From Acidobacteriota bacterium (lineage in GTDB: Bacteria; Acidobacteriota; Blastocatellia; UBA7656): a stretch of 52,656 bases of DNA. The stretch is taken from positions 1 to 52,656 of the forward strand of contig JBBPIG010000026.1 in NCBI GenBank assembly GCA_038040445.1, given 5' to 3'. Positions 7,181-15,838 of this stretch are shown in pieces; within the stretch, counting starts at the first letter, position 1; every line of letters begins with the position of its first letter. Made by a program: the position numbers and the translations under genes. Below the pieces are notes generated by a model. That model was not told the origin of the DNA, made no database searches, and was given only the letters and a program-made list of their open reading frames with translations.

Positions 7181-8113
7181 TTGGAAAACACCTTAAGCTC
7201 TTTCATCAGTAACTCTCTGGATTGGTTAACAGCCAATCTGAATTTTTTTACGCTGCCTTCTCAAGAGGAAGATGAGGCAGCCGAAGAGATACTTATTGAC
7301 CGGCAACGCAAGGCCTTTGGTGAGTTGGTCTTGGCCTGTATGTTGATGAGCCGGTATTCTAAAATGAGAGCTAGTCCACAGTTCATAAAAGCCCTGAATC
7401 ATGTTGAATCTCAAGTGCGAAAGCCTGAATACAGCTTCAATATGGTGCGGCGGCTCAACCTTTTCCCCTTTTATCTGACTATCCTCGTCGGCCTTGAAGA
7501 GTGCGGGAAGACATTTCCTGAACACCGTTTTGCCCTTCAAAGAGTCTTGGACTTCGGACACGTTGCTGCCATCGAGCGAACTTCTTGGGGACAAATTGAC
7601 CTGCGATATTTTTTGGATTACGGAGGTTTCAAACATAGTATCCCGGACTACCAATTACTCTATCGTGTGTCGAGCATCTACAAGCTTGCGCCAATCCCGT
7701 ACCTACGCGATCTGGATGTCTACGCACTTACGCACATTCTTTTTTACATGGCGGACTTCGGACGGCGCGACCTTCGGCCAATTCTGGCCGAGCGCTTTGA
7801 TCAAACACGTGAAGAGGTGGCACTTTTGGTTGGAACTTACACCTACGAGAAGGATTGGGATTTGGTGGCCGAACTGCTCATCTGCTGTTTATGTCTGGAT
7901 TACCGTCCAACCCCTTTATTCGAGTTGGCCTGGCAAGGGCTAGTGACATCGCAAGAGCCTGACGGCAAGATACCGATGAAAACCTTTGACCCCGAAAGTC
8001 GTGAACTAGCCGATCCCCGGACGGCATCCGCTTATCAATTTAAAAATGCATACCACTCAACACTGGTAGGACTTTTTGCGGCGATGATGGAGTTTGATCA
8101 GAGAGAACTTTAG
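7181..8113 (+). CDS. Uncharacterised all-helical protein, RiPP-associated
   Basis: This 310-residue protein starts at TTG 7181 with GAGGGG six bases upstream. It is almost entirely alpha-helical, with no signal peptide or transmembrane segment. Distinct motifs are YALTHILFYMADFG (His185), LLICCLCLDY (Cys235/236/238), QEPDGKIP and NAYHSTLVG (His292). The regularly spaced helices and DG motif suggest an alpha/alpha-toroid like those of terpenoid cyclases and LanC. The His-Cys-His spacing could form a metal site, which is speculation. It resembles my memory of the DUF6895 group, but I cannot confirm this. The next gene starts right after its stop, and the two are probably distant paralogues. Confidence 0.7.
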   Translation: MENTLSSFISNSLDWLTANLNFFTLPSQEEDEAAEEILIDRQRKAFGELVLACMLMSRYSKMRASPQFIKALNHVESQVRKPEYSFNMVRRLNLFPFYLTILVGLEECGKTFPEHRFALQRVLDFGHVAAIERTSWGQIDLRYFLDYGGFKHSIPDYQLLYRVSSIYKLAPIPYLRDLDVYALTHILFYMADFGRRDLRPILAERFDQTREEVALLVGTYTYEKDWDLVAELLICCLCLDYRPTPLFELAWQGLVTSQEPDGKIPMKTFDPESRELADPRTASAYQFKNAYHSTLVGLFAAMMEFDQREL

Positions 8114-9016
8114 ATGAAACGCTTACCCGCATCGAACTTATCGAATATCGCATCTCCCAGCCTGGACTGGCTCGGGTCTGTGGCTACTCGATTGACAAAG
8201 AATGACTCGCCACAATTGCTCCAAGCATACGTCGCGGCTGTAATATGCGGTGATCTTCAACCTGAGTTGCAGAACGATGTGATAAAAAAGATCGAGAAAA
8301 TCAGGGCCAAACTAAACAGCCGGCTTGAGCAAGGGCTTACTCGATGCAACGGAACAACTGTCCTCCTGTGCTGCGTGCTAGAACATAACCTTTGGGGAGG
8401 AATGCTTCCCGCATTGAAGAATTATGCTGATCGCGCTGCCACTGCTTTGGATGAACTTCCTGCATCGGTAGTCGCCGAAGAATTTTCCGCAGCTAGGATG
8501 CTCCTGGCAGCGGTAGGACTGTTCTCCGAACCCCTTCCCTCGGGATTAACATTTGCGCCGGACCTCTCCTCTCTGCTGATGGGGGATGAAAAAACAACGC
8601 GCAATCTAACATCTCGCATCGAGTCGCTCACGGGCTACGGAACCTACTCCGTAAAGGCTTCGGTCGAACTGGATGCCGTGCTTGAGTGCCTGATGATGGC
8701 GGCGCTCCGTCGCTATAAAATGGAACTTGGCAGCACACTCTTACGCTCACTGTTCTATTTGGGGAAAAGAGAAGGGCTTGCCATACGCACCGCACTACAG
8801 TTTATCCTGAACAGCCATAACGCAGATGGTAGCTTCGGATTTTTCGATGAGGAGATCAAACAACTGCGTAAGGACGGGCCTGAGCCTTATGCGTCGCTCA
8901 GAATACATCTTCCGGTCACTCTCTCTTGCTTGTGGACGTTGGCGGAGGCCAACCTGGAGGGTTACCGACTGTTTAGAGATTTGGGGAAGCAACAGTTGCT
9001 GAGAGCAAGCTGTTAG
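8114..9016 (+). CDS. Uncharacterised helical partner protein
   Basis: This 300-residue helical protein has its ATG directly after the preceding stop codon, so translation is coupled. Its N-terminus (SLDWLGSVATRLT) resembles that of its neighbour (SLDWLTANLNFFT). Its C-terminal part repeats the pattern of a Q/N-rich helix, an ADGSFGFF turn (residues 237-244), and a final HLPVTLSCLW helix. The ADGSFGFF turn is like the QW-type turns of terpenoid-cyclase toroids. No catalytic motif is recognised. The tight coupling to a paralogue suggests a heterodimer acting on the peptide product. It carries a Cys-rich spot (VLLCCVLEH) and ends in Cys. Confidence 0.7.
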   Translation: MKRLPASNLSNIASPSLDWLGSVATRLTKNDSPQLLQAYVAAVICGDLQPELQNDVIKKIEKIRAKLNSRLEQGLTRCNGTTVLLCCVLEHNLWGGMLPALKNYADRAATALDELPASVVAEEFSAARMLLAAVGLFSEPLPSGLTFAPDLSSLLMGDEKTTRNLTSRIESLTGYGTYSVKASVELDAVLECLMMAALRRYKMELGSTLLRSLFYLGKREGLAIRTALQFILNSHNADGSFGFFDEEIKQLRKDGPEPYASLRIHLPVTLSCLWTLAEANLEGYRLFRDLGKQQLLRASC

Positions 9017-9159
9017 ACGGGTGAGGTCTTAAATGCCCGGTGCGTCCATACGTTATGTCATGTTTCTCCCATGCTTTCGTGAGGCGGCGGTGTGGTCGGG
9101 TATTGAATGGCATTAGTTCAAGCGTGTGAAAATCGGTCTGAAAACTTCAGGAGTAGAAT

Positions 9160-9924
9160 ATGAGCGCGCAAGAGATCGCTGGGGTCAAAGAGACACTGAC
9201 AACAGCGCAGATTCACTTCTTCAAAGATAACGGTTACCTGATTCTTGATAATCTTATTGAGCCTCCAATCGTTGAGGAATGGCAACAGGCAATCTGTAAA
9301 TGTTTCGAAGTAAGCTCCAAAGATGACGACTCTTTGAATATTGGCAGAAAGAAAGGGCAGGATTTCAAATTCACTTCAGAGTCCTCGCTCGGTAACCACC
9401 TTCGCCTGTCCGGAGTGCTCAAGCAGTTAGTAGGTGGTACTTTCGAATTTGCATCGGAAGACCTTATTATCATCCGGCCAACGTCGGAGCAAGAGTGGTC
9501 TATGCCCCGGAGGGGCCATATTGATCGCTTCTTACCGTCTTACAGGTCTCGTTTCATGCTTGGCCTCACGACATATGCCTACGCAGTGTTACCTAAAGGG
9601 GGCGGCACGATTATCTGGCCGAAAAGTCATCTCAGTAATTGGGAATATTTTCAAGCCTTTCCTGATCATCATTACGGCAACGGCCCTGAAGCGGGTACTG
9701 GCCCCGTCCACGAACGGTTATCGCAGCGTGCTGTGTGTGAGCCTATTGAGTTTACTGCCAAACCGGGAACGGTTTTACTCTGGCATAGTTTCATGCTGCA
9801 TACTGCTTCCCTTAACATTAACAAAACACCTCGAATGGCCATCTTTTGCCGCTGGGGGCAACCGCTCCAACCCGAACAGCCACGTGAGACCTTCGGCGAC
9901 ATCTGGGAAAACTGGGCAATATAA
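9160..9924 (+). CDS. PhyH-type Fe(II)/2-oxoglutarate dioxygenase
   Basis: This 254-residue protein with AGGAG before ATG 9160 shows the complete PhyH active site: His120-x-Asp122 in RGHIDRF, distal His214 in FMLHTASLN and Arg225 in KTPRMAIF for 2-oxoglutarate. It would hydroxylate or otherwise oxidise a substrate with O2. It lies 143 bases after the helical pair, on the same strand and with the same AT-rich codon use, so it is probably the oxidative tailoring enzyme of the peptide cluster; DurX/CinX-type hydroxylases do this job in other RiPP pathways. It is not closely similar to the PhyH protein at 5728, so it is not a recent duplicate. Confidence 0.85.
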   Translation: MSAQEIAGVKETLTTAQIHFFKDNGYLILDNLIEPPIVEEWQQAICKCFEVSSKDDDSLNIGRKKGQDFKFTSESSLGNHLRLSGVLKQLVGGTFEFASEDLIIIRPTSEQEWSMPRRGHIDRFLPSYRSRFMLGLTTYAYAVLPKGGGTIIWPKSHLSNWEYFQAFPDHHYGNGPEAGTGPVHERLSQRAVCEPIEFTAKPGTVLLWHSFMLHTASLNINKTPRMAIFCRWGQPLQPEQPRETFGDIWENWAI

Positions 9925-9994
9925 AGACTCACTCTAAGGCTATGAAGCTGTTTGAAAAATAGCATTCGTAGTGTTTGCCGTACTGGAACTCTTT

Positions 9995-10654
9995 TCACGC
10001 AAGTCGGCACATATCGTCAAGTGCCACATCGAGGCGGCGCGTAAGCGCCGCTGGCGAGTTACCCACGCTCGGCAACCGGCTGACGACCTCTCCTCGGCGG
10101 ACGAGCAGTGTTGGGTAAGAGGAGACGCCAAGTTCACGGGCGAACGAAAAATCCTGTTGCGCCGCCGCGACCCCCTCCGGGCCAGTGAAGAAGGAGACTA
10201 CGCGCTCGGAGTCTAGGCCGTAGTCGCGAGCGATCATCGCTAAGGTCGCGGCGTCGGACAGGTTGAGCCCGTCGCGGTAGAAGGCCCGTTGCATTGCACT
10301 GATGAACTCTATCGAGAGATCCGGCGCTTGGTCACGGAGTGCGGCGAGCCCCGCCGCCGCCGCCGCCGAATCCTGCACGAAACTGCCTTCGCGCAAAAGA
10401 GCCTTATACGGATCGCCGAACGTGACGCCCATACGTCGAACGATTCGCGCGTTAACTTCCTCGATGTGACCATATGACCTGATAGGCAACCGGAGTTCGC
10501 CAACGAACAGACCGCCGCTGACCACACGAAACGGCACGCGATGGCGGTTAGCCTCGTAGAAGGTGTGAAGCGTAGGGCCGAAGCCGTAGCACCAACCGCA
10601 GTAGGCATCGGTGACATACAGCACTTCCGCCTCGGGAATAACTAATTCAGCCAC
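9995..10654 (-). CDS. DsbA/FrnE-family thioredoxin-fold oxidoreductase
   Basis: This protein of about 219 residues starts at GTG 10654 just after AAGGAGGAGG on the minus strand; a TTG six codons upstream would overlap that site. The redox motif CGWC appears in TDAYCGWCYGFGP and the cis-proline loop as SSYPTLLV, with the inserted helical domain of the DsbA/FrnE group. There is no signal peptide, so it is probably cytosolic, like FrnE. It converges with the dioxygenase gene, so it is not in the peptide operon. A role in handling the two-Cys peptide is possible but rests only on proximity. Confidence 0.85.
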   Translation of the reverse strand: MAELVIPEAEVLYVTDAYCGWCYGFGPTLHTFYEANRHRVPFRVVSGGLFVGELRLPIRSYGHIEEVNARIVRRMGVTFGDPYKALLREGSFVQDSAAAAAGLAALRDQAPDLSIEFISAMQRAFYRDGLNLSDAATLAMIARDYGLDSERVVSFFTGPEGVAAAQQDFSFARELGVSSYPTLLVRRGEVVSRLPSVGNSPAALTRRLDVALDDMCRLA

Positions 10655-10721
10655 CTGCCTCCTCCTTCTCAATACCGGAACATCTGCCGTTAAATGGATT
10701 CGGATTCACAAAGGAGCATTA

Positions 10722-10940
10722 TTGACTCCAGAAACTACATGGGGCGATTTACAAAAATTCAGGCGCGCGACCGGCGTCGGGCACCTGAACTTCAACGAGC
10801 CTGATGTGCAGAACTACACACGTAGCCCTCCGCTAGCCCCCAGCGTCTGGTTTGAATACGAGAGTGTCGCGCAAGGCGATGATTACACGGTTTTTCTCAC
10901 CAAACAGATAATATGTTCGAGTCGACAAGTCCGTCTTTAA
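10722..10940 (+). CDS. Small hypothetical protein
   Basis: A possible 72-residue protein starts at TTG 10722, five bases after AAAGGAG (10710-10716). The reading frame is open further upstream but would overlap the divergent oxidoreductase start. The sequence (TWGDLQKFRR, HLNFNEPDVQNY, VWFEYESVAQGDDYTVF) has a protein-like composition but no motif I recognise. It could equally be a fragment of a longer gene. Confidence 0.35.
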   Translation: MTPETTWGDLQKFRRATGVGHLNFNEPDVQNYTRSPPLAPSVWFEYESVAQGDDYTVFLTKQIICSSRQVRL

Positions 10941-11026
10941 GTGATTCTGGTTCTCCGGCCTCCGTCTAACTGAGTGTGACTGGAGTACCAGACTTCTACT
11001 TGATAGTTGAGGTGGAAGGAGCGGAC

Positions 11027-11481
11027 TTAATCGCGCAACTTTTCAAGCGCCTGCTCCAAGGATGCCCTCACGTGTATTGACTCCTCCGCTTCCATTCTTT
11101 TCTTGAGCGCTTCGATTGAAGCCGGACCACCAAAGTTGCTTAAGGCCTTCGCCGCGGCGGCGCGCACTGAGGCGTCGCTGTCATCAAGTGTCTTGATTAA
11201 CGAGGACAGCAATCCGCTGATCGCGCTGGCCTGACGCGCACATCCGTGAGAGGTCTTCAGCCGCGCGTTGACGCGCAAAAGGCGAGATGTCACCGAGCGA
11301 TTCAATCAGGCCCAGCAATCGCGCGTCTTTTGAAACACAAGGGCGTTCTTCAAACTCGATTGGTGATTCGTAGCCGCGGCGCTTGAGGTAAAGCCTTTCG
11401 TTGAGGTTCAGCCCTGTTGCCACTGAGCCCGTAGATGAGGGCCACGACGATGACAATGACCAGGATGGTGAAAAACGTCAC
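11027..11481 (-). pseudogene. Frameshifted HEAT-repeat membrane protein
   Basis: Three reading frames on the minus strand together spell one protein. It begins at GTG 11481 with a transmembrane helix (FFTILVIVIVVALIYG), continues in a second frame with LYLKRRGYESPIEFEE and a first HEAT-type repeat (LLGLIESLGDISPFARQRAA), and ends in a third frame with a second repeat (IKTLDDSDASVRAAAAKAL) and a C-terminal helix pair. Two shifts, near 11400 and 11230, break the frame. HEAT repeats mediate protein-protein contacts. This is a decayed gene unless both shifts are sequencing errors. Confidence 0.65.
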
Positions 11482-11483
11482 GA

Positions 11484-11556
11484 ATTGTCGATTGCCGATT
11501 GCCGATTGCGAATCGACAAGCCCTCATAGAGTCGGAAATCGGAAATCCGAAATCGC
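11484..11556. repeat. Intergenic low-complexity inverted repeat
   Basis: The gap between PBP1A and the HEAT pseudogene contains CGATTGC repeated three times and closed by a GTCGATT/GAATCGAC pair, then a GGAAATCGGAAATCCGAAATCG run. It can fold back on itself. It is one of several such word-repeat hairpins in this window and may serve as a transcription end for the PBP1A gene. Confidence 0.45.
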
Positions 11557-14118
11557 TCACCCGTTCTTCCCGCGCTTCTTTTTTTCGTCCTTGTCGGTAC
11601 TGCGATCATCGCGTTTGACTCCCGGTGGCGGACGGAAACTATCGCGATCCAGGTCCGGCCGCGGTTTCTCAACGCGCGGGGGTCTGGTGGAAGCGTCGCC
11701 TTCCGGCTCGACCATTCTTGGGGCGGACCGGTCTTTGGGCTCTTTGGTCTCTTTCGGCGTCTCCTCGTCCTGGGCAACGCTCTTTGCCTTATCGCTCAGT
11801 TCGTCGGTTGACCGGGCCGCAGCTTCTCCGGCTTGCGCCTCGCGAATCGCGCGTTCAGCCTCGGACCTGCGGGCGATCACTTCTTTATCCGGAGGAACGT
11901 TCTTGGGAAATTGATCGTTGGGTTTGTCCTTCAGGAACTTCTCCATGAAGTGAATCCACATCGGCAGCGCTGCGACCGAACCCGCTTCCTTGTTGCCCAG
12001 CGTCTTCTTCAACCCTGGATAACCGATCCAGACGCCGGCAGTGTAAGTCGGTGTGTACCCGATGAACCACGCGTCGGTGAAATCGTTTACCGTTCCGGTC
12101 TTGCCGCAGATCATCCGCTTGGCGAGTTCTTTGTTGGCCATCATCGACCCGGCCGTGCCGCCGGTGACCACTCCGCGCATCATCACTTGCATCTGGGAGG
12201 CGACCCAGGGTGAGATTGCTTTGGACGATTCAGAGTTCCACTCTTGCTTCATGTCGCCGTCTGAGTCGGTGACCCGCTTGATCAGATGCGGTTTGACGCG
12301 CACACCTTGATTCGAGAAAACCGAGTAAGCGCTGACCATATCGAGCAGCGGTTCCTCGGTCGCGCCAAGCGCCGACGGCAACACTCGTTTCATGGGGTTG
12401 GGCAAGCCAAAGCGTTTAACAATATTCGCGCCCTTGTCTACTCCGACTATCGACAGCAAACGCACCGCGACCACGTTGATCGATTGCTGGAGCGCGCTCC
12501 TGAGCGGCATCATCCCTCCGCCGCTCGACCCGTCGTAGTTTGCAGGAGACCAGCCAGTCACCGGATCGACAAACGGCTCCGCGCTCACAACCGTGTCGGG
12601 CGTAAAGCCATTCTCGACAGCCGCGGCGTAGATAAACGGCTTGAACGTCGAGCCGGTTTGCCGTTCGGCTTGAGTCGCGTTGTTGAACTTGCGAGTGGCA
12701 AAATCATAGCCGCCCACCATCGCCTTGACGTCGCCGGTCTTCGATTCCAGGCATATCAGCGATCCATCGACCGACGGCAGTTGATCAAGGGTGACCTCCA
12801 GCACTTTTTTGTCGTTGTCGGCCTTGTTGACCTTGAACACGGCGAGGTCGCCTTTTCGAAGCAGCTTCGACGGAGGCCCGCCCGCCCACTTCGTTGCCGC
12901 GTCGGTGAGCGAAGCCCTGTAGTCACCGAACCGGACCTCAGCGCTCGACGTGCCGACGCTCATCACCAGCCCGTAGATGTATTCGCCCGCCACATAGTCG
13001 CCCATCCAGTCCGGGTGTGAGTAGTGCGAAATATCACCGGGCGGCTTTTGATCGAGGATGTTGGTCAGCTTACCGCGCCAACGCTTGCCGTGCCGGTCTT
13101 CGTACGCGTGCAGCCCGCGGCGGACCGCTCGCACTGCCTCGCGCTGGGCCGCCCCGTCAATCGTGGTATAGATGTTCATCCCGCCGGTCTGGGTCTGCCA
13201 CGTTCCAAAGGTTTCTTCGGACTCCTGGCGCACCGACTCGACGAAGTAGCCGAAGATCGAGTTGTTTGCGTTTTGAGGAGGGCTGATGTTCAGGTTGATT
13301 CGAGTCTGGCGGGCGCGATTGTATTCGTCGTTGGTGATGTAGCCTTCTTCGTGCATCCGATAGAGCACGACGTTGCGCCGATCGAGCGCCGCCTTCTCAT
13401 CGCGCGTCGGCGAGTAGAGGCTCGGCGCCTTGGGAAGCCCGGCCAGCAAAGCGCTCTCTTCGAGCGTCAGGTCCTTGAGCGATTTGGAGAAGTAGTACTG
13501 GGAAGCCGCCTCGAAGCCGTAGGCGCCGCCGCCCAGGAAGATGTAGTTGCAATACATCTCCATTATTTGTTCCTTCGTGTAGTAGCGCTCGATTTGCAAC
13601 GCGAACAGTATCTCTCTGATCTTTCTTGTGTAGGTCTTCTCGGGAGTCAGGTACAGCGAGCGGGCAAGCTGTTGTGTGAGCGTCGAAGCGCCCTCGGCCT
13701 TGCGGCTCTTTATCAGATTTTTGAAGGCAGCGGTCACGATACGAATGGGGTCGACTCCAATGTGCTGGAAGAACCGGTCGTCCTCAATCGCAAAGACCGC
13801 GTTCTTCATCGTTTCCGGTATTTGATCGAAAGTGACCGGAATCCTGCGCTCGAGCGAGAATTCTCCAACGACCGTCTTGCCATCACCGGCGATAACGCGA
13901 GTGACCAGGTTAGGACGGTAGTTCGCGAGCCCCGCGACTTCTTGCGCCTGCTCGGTCATGCTCGCCTGATAGGCCACCGTGGCGCCAAACATCATCCCCG
14001 CGATGACCGAAAGCGCAACCAACGAAAGGAAGGTGTATTCGCGGAAAAACTCCTGAAGCCAGTTAGGCGAAAGCGCCAGTCCACGGCCTTGTAATCTGAG
14101 CTTATTGACAGAAAACAT
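11557..14118 (-). CDS. mrcA: Penicillin-binding protein 1A (transglycosylase/transpeptidase)
   Basis: This class A PBP of about 853 residues polymerises and crosslinks peptidoglycan in the periplasm. A single N-terminal membrane anchor (about residues 30-50) is followed by a GT51 domain with catalytic Glu in AIEDDRFFQHIGVD and EGASTLTQQLARSLYL. The transpeptidase domain carries STFK (GSTFKPF, nucleophilic Ser), SIN (QQSINVVAV) and KTGT (GKTGTVND). The last 100 residues are a highly charged, disordered tail rich in Lys, Glu, Arg and Pro. ATG 14118 has GAGGA upstream; an ATG seven codons earlier lacks one. All catalytic motifs are intact. It is transcribed alone. Confidence 0.95.
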   Translation of the reverse strand: MFSVNKLRLQGRGLALSPNWLQEFFREYTFLSLVALSVIAGMMFGATVAYQASMTEQAQEVAGLANYRPNLVTRVIAGDGKTVVGEFSLERRIPVTFDQIPETMKNAVFAIEDDRFFQHIGVDPIRIVTAAFKNLIKSRKAEGASTLTQQLARSLYLTPEKTYTRKIREILFALQIERYYTKEQIMEMYCNYIFLGGGAYGFEAASQYYFSKSLKDLTLEESALLAGLPKAPSLYSPTRDEKAALDRRNVVLYRMHEEGYITNDEYNRARQTRINLNISPPQNANNSIFGYFVESVRQESEETFGTWQTQTGGMNIYTTIDGAAQREAVRAVRRGLHAYEDRHGKRWRGKLTNILDQKPPGDISHYSHPDWMGDYVAGEYIYGLVMSVGTSSAEVRFGDYRASLTDAATKWAGGPPSKLLRKGDLAVFKVNKADNDKKVLEVTLDQLPSVDGSLICLESKTGDVKAMVGGYDFATRKFNNATQAERQTGSTFKPFIYAAAVENGFTPDTVVSAEPFVDPVTGWSPANYDGSSGGGMMPLRSALQQSINVVAVRLLSIVGVDKGANIVKRFGLPNPMKRVLPSALGATEEPLLDMVSAYSVFSNQGVRVKPHLIKRVTDSDGDMKQEWNSESSKAISPWVASQMQVMMRGVVTGGTAGSMMANKELAKRMICGKTGTVNDFTDAWFIGYTPTYTAGVWIGYPGLKKTLGNKEAGSVAALPMWIHFMEKFLKDKPNDQFPKNVPPDKEVIARRSEAERAIREAQAGEAAARSTDELSDKAKSVAQDEETPKETKEPKDRSAPRMVEPEGDASTRPPRVEKPRPDLDRDSFRPPPGVKRDDRSTDKDEKKKRGKNG

Positions 14119-14389
14119 TGTGATCCTCACTGACAGCAAGGTTGACGATGGAAGCCTCTGACTCTCGACATCAAGGGTACAGCAGCCCCGCTCGCGTTGT
14201 AAAGCAGCGCCGTTTTTGATGCAGACCTTCGCAATTCGGGTTGTCGCGGTTCCTTGTCAAGCTCGCATTCTCTTGAGGAAGCATCGGCGGAAGCTGAGAA
14301 TTCGAATGGAAATATATGACACAGGATGTCTCGACTACCCTGTACACTCTGCGCCAGTCGAAAGGCTCAGGCGCAGAAAGGAGGGTTGC

Positions 14390-15214
14390 ATGCAGTATGG
14401 ATTCACTATCGAAGGGGGCGACATCCAAGCCATCAGCGAGCTTACCCAGGAGGCAGAGGCTGCCGGGTGGGACGGCGTCTTTATAGCCGATGCCGTTGAC
14501 ATCGGACCGTGGCCCTGGTTCGACCCGTGGATCGTTCTCGCTGCGATGGCGATGCGTACGGAGCGCATTCGTATCGGGACGATGATAACCCCGGTGCCGA
14601 GGCGGCGTCCCTGGAGGATGGCCCGTGAAACGGTCACCCTGGATCACCTTTCGGGTGGCCGCCTGATTCTGGGAGTCGGGCTGGGAGCCGCCGAACATGA
14701 CGGAGGGTTCCACAAGGTAGGCGAAGCGATGGATATTAAGACCCGCGCGCAACGGTTGGACGAGGGCCTCGCGATAATGACCGGGCTCTGGAGCGGCAAG
14801 CCGTTCAGTTTCACCGGCGAGCACTACAGCGTGCAGGAAATGACCATGCTCCCGGCGCCGGTGCAGTCGCCCAGGATTCCTGTCTGGGTTCCTGGCGTTT
14901 GGCTCAAGCCGAAATCCATGGAACGCACGCTCAGATGGGACGGGATTATTCCGCAGAAGTACAAATCCATGGAGCGAATGACACCTGCCGAGATTAAGAA
15001 ACTAAAGCAATTCGTTGACGAGCATCGCCCGCAGACCACTCGATTCGATATCGTAGTCGGAGGTCAAACGCCCGGCGGCAATCGTAAGGAGGCAATCAAG
15101 AAAGTTGGCGCGTTCGCCAAAGCCGGCGCGACGTGGTGGCTTGAAAGCTTGATGACTTCTTCGTGGGATTCGCTGCGCAAGCGAGTCAAGCAAGGCCCGC
15201 CGAGACTGGAATAA
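14390..15214 (+). CDS. LLM-class flavin/F420-dependent oxidoreductase
   Basis: This 274-residue luciferase-like monooxygenase-fold protein begins MQYGFTIEGG, preceded by AAAGGAGGG. Family hallmarks are ELTQEAEAAGWDGVFIAD, the MRTERIRIGTMITPV strand and LDHLSGGRLILGVGLG. Such enzymes use FMN or F420 to oxidise or reduce small substrates. The fold is clear but cofactor and substrate are not. It is read divergently from PBP1A and converges with the pyrimidine cluster, so it is only possibly linked to that cluster. Confidence 0.85.
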   Translation: MQYGFTIEGGDIQAISELTQEAEAAGWDGVFIADAVDIGPWPWFDPWIVLAAMAMRTERIRIGTMITPVPRRRPWRMARETVTLDHLSGGRLILGVGLGAAEHDGGFHKVGEAMDIKTRAQRLDEGLAIMTGLWSGKPFSFTGEHYSVQEMTMLPAPVQSPRIPVWVPGVWLKPKSMERTLRWDGIIPQKYKSMERMTPAEIKKLKQFVDEHRPQTTRFDIVVGGQTPGGNRKEAIKKVGAFAKAGATWWLESLMTSSWDSLRKRVKQGPPRLE

Positions 15215-15268
15215 TAACGCCGTAGTCTGCGCCGATCGCCCTAAACTACTCGCCGCGAGTCGTCAGCC

Positions 15269-15790
15269 CTAACGCTTTCTGCTACTGACATTTTGCCGGA
15301 ACTGCCGCTCCAGCACTTCCCGTAGGACAGCGGGGCACTTCTGAACCTCGCGGATGTCGACGAAGACGACGCGCGCGATCGACTCCAGACCGCGCAGCAG
15401 ATGGCCGTAGCTCTCCGGCAGAGGAAGCGGGGCCACCGCTACGATCGGCTTGCCCAAGGCGCAGGCCCAGCCCAGCTCCACGTGCGTGCCATCGGTGCGC
15501 AAAACACCATCGCGTCCGGCAGGGAGAACCGCCACGAAGCTCTCGCACCGTTTCATCCAGTCGAAGTCGCGCATAGCGATCTCGTGGGAACTGAATTTCT
15601 CGCGGTCGAGGCCAAACGCTTCAGCGCGATGCGCGGAGAAGACTTCATAGCCGCCTCCCTCGAGTACCGAAAGGATCGACGTGATTAGTGCCCTCAACGG
15701 AGCGTCATACGTGTCTTGCGAGATGGCGTAGTGAATGGGCCCTCCTACGAAGACATTGCGGGGTTTCGAGGGTTGTGGCTTCCGCCCCAT
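15269..15790 (-). CDS. Nucleoside 2-deoxyribosyltransferase-like N-glycosidase
   Basis: This 173-residue protein has the Rossmann-like fold of nucleoside 2-deoxyribosyltransferases. FVGGPIHY opens the nucleotide site, and DGTHVELGWACALGKPI carries the likely catalytic Glu105. Family members swap bases between deoxyribosides or, as with MilB, BlsM and BcmB, hydrolyse the glycosidic bond of CMP derivatives. TAGGAG lies before ATG 15790. It is the last gene of the minus-strand block, 48 bases after the creatininase-like gene. With the ThyA-like enzyme 7 kb upstream it makes the enzyme pair known from hydroxymethylcytosine-forming pathways. Whether it hydrolyses a nucleotide or transfers a base is open. 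Confidence 0.8.
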   Translation of the reverse strand: MGRKPQPSKPRNVFVGGPIHYAISQDTYDAPLRALITSILSVLEGGGYEVFSAHRAEAFGLDREKFSSHEIAMRDFDWMKRCESFVAVLPAGRDGVLRTDGTHVELGWACALGKPIVAVAPLPLPESYGHLLRGLESIARVVFVDIREVQKCPAVLREVLERQFRQNVSSRKR

Positions 15791-15838
15791 GTAATCTCCT
15801 ATCTCCCAAAAGATCGTCCGCTCGTTGGGTTTATGGTC

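Noticed and set aside
13024-14094. 356-codon open frame opposite the PBP1A gene
   Set aside because: Antisense to conserved transglycosylase codons, without ribosome binding site or recognisable domain.
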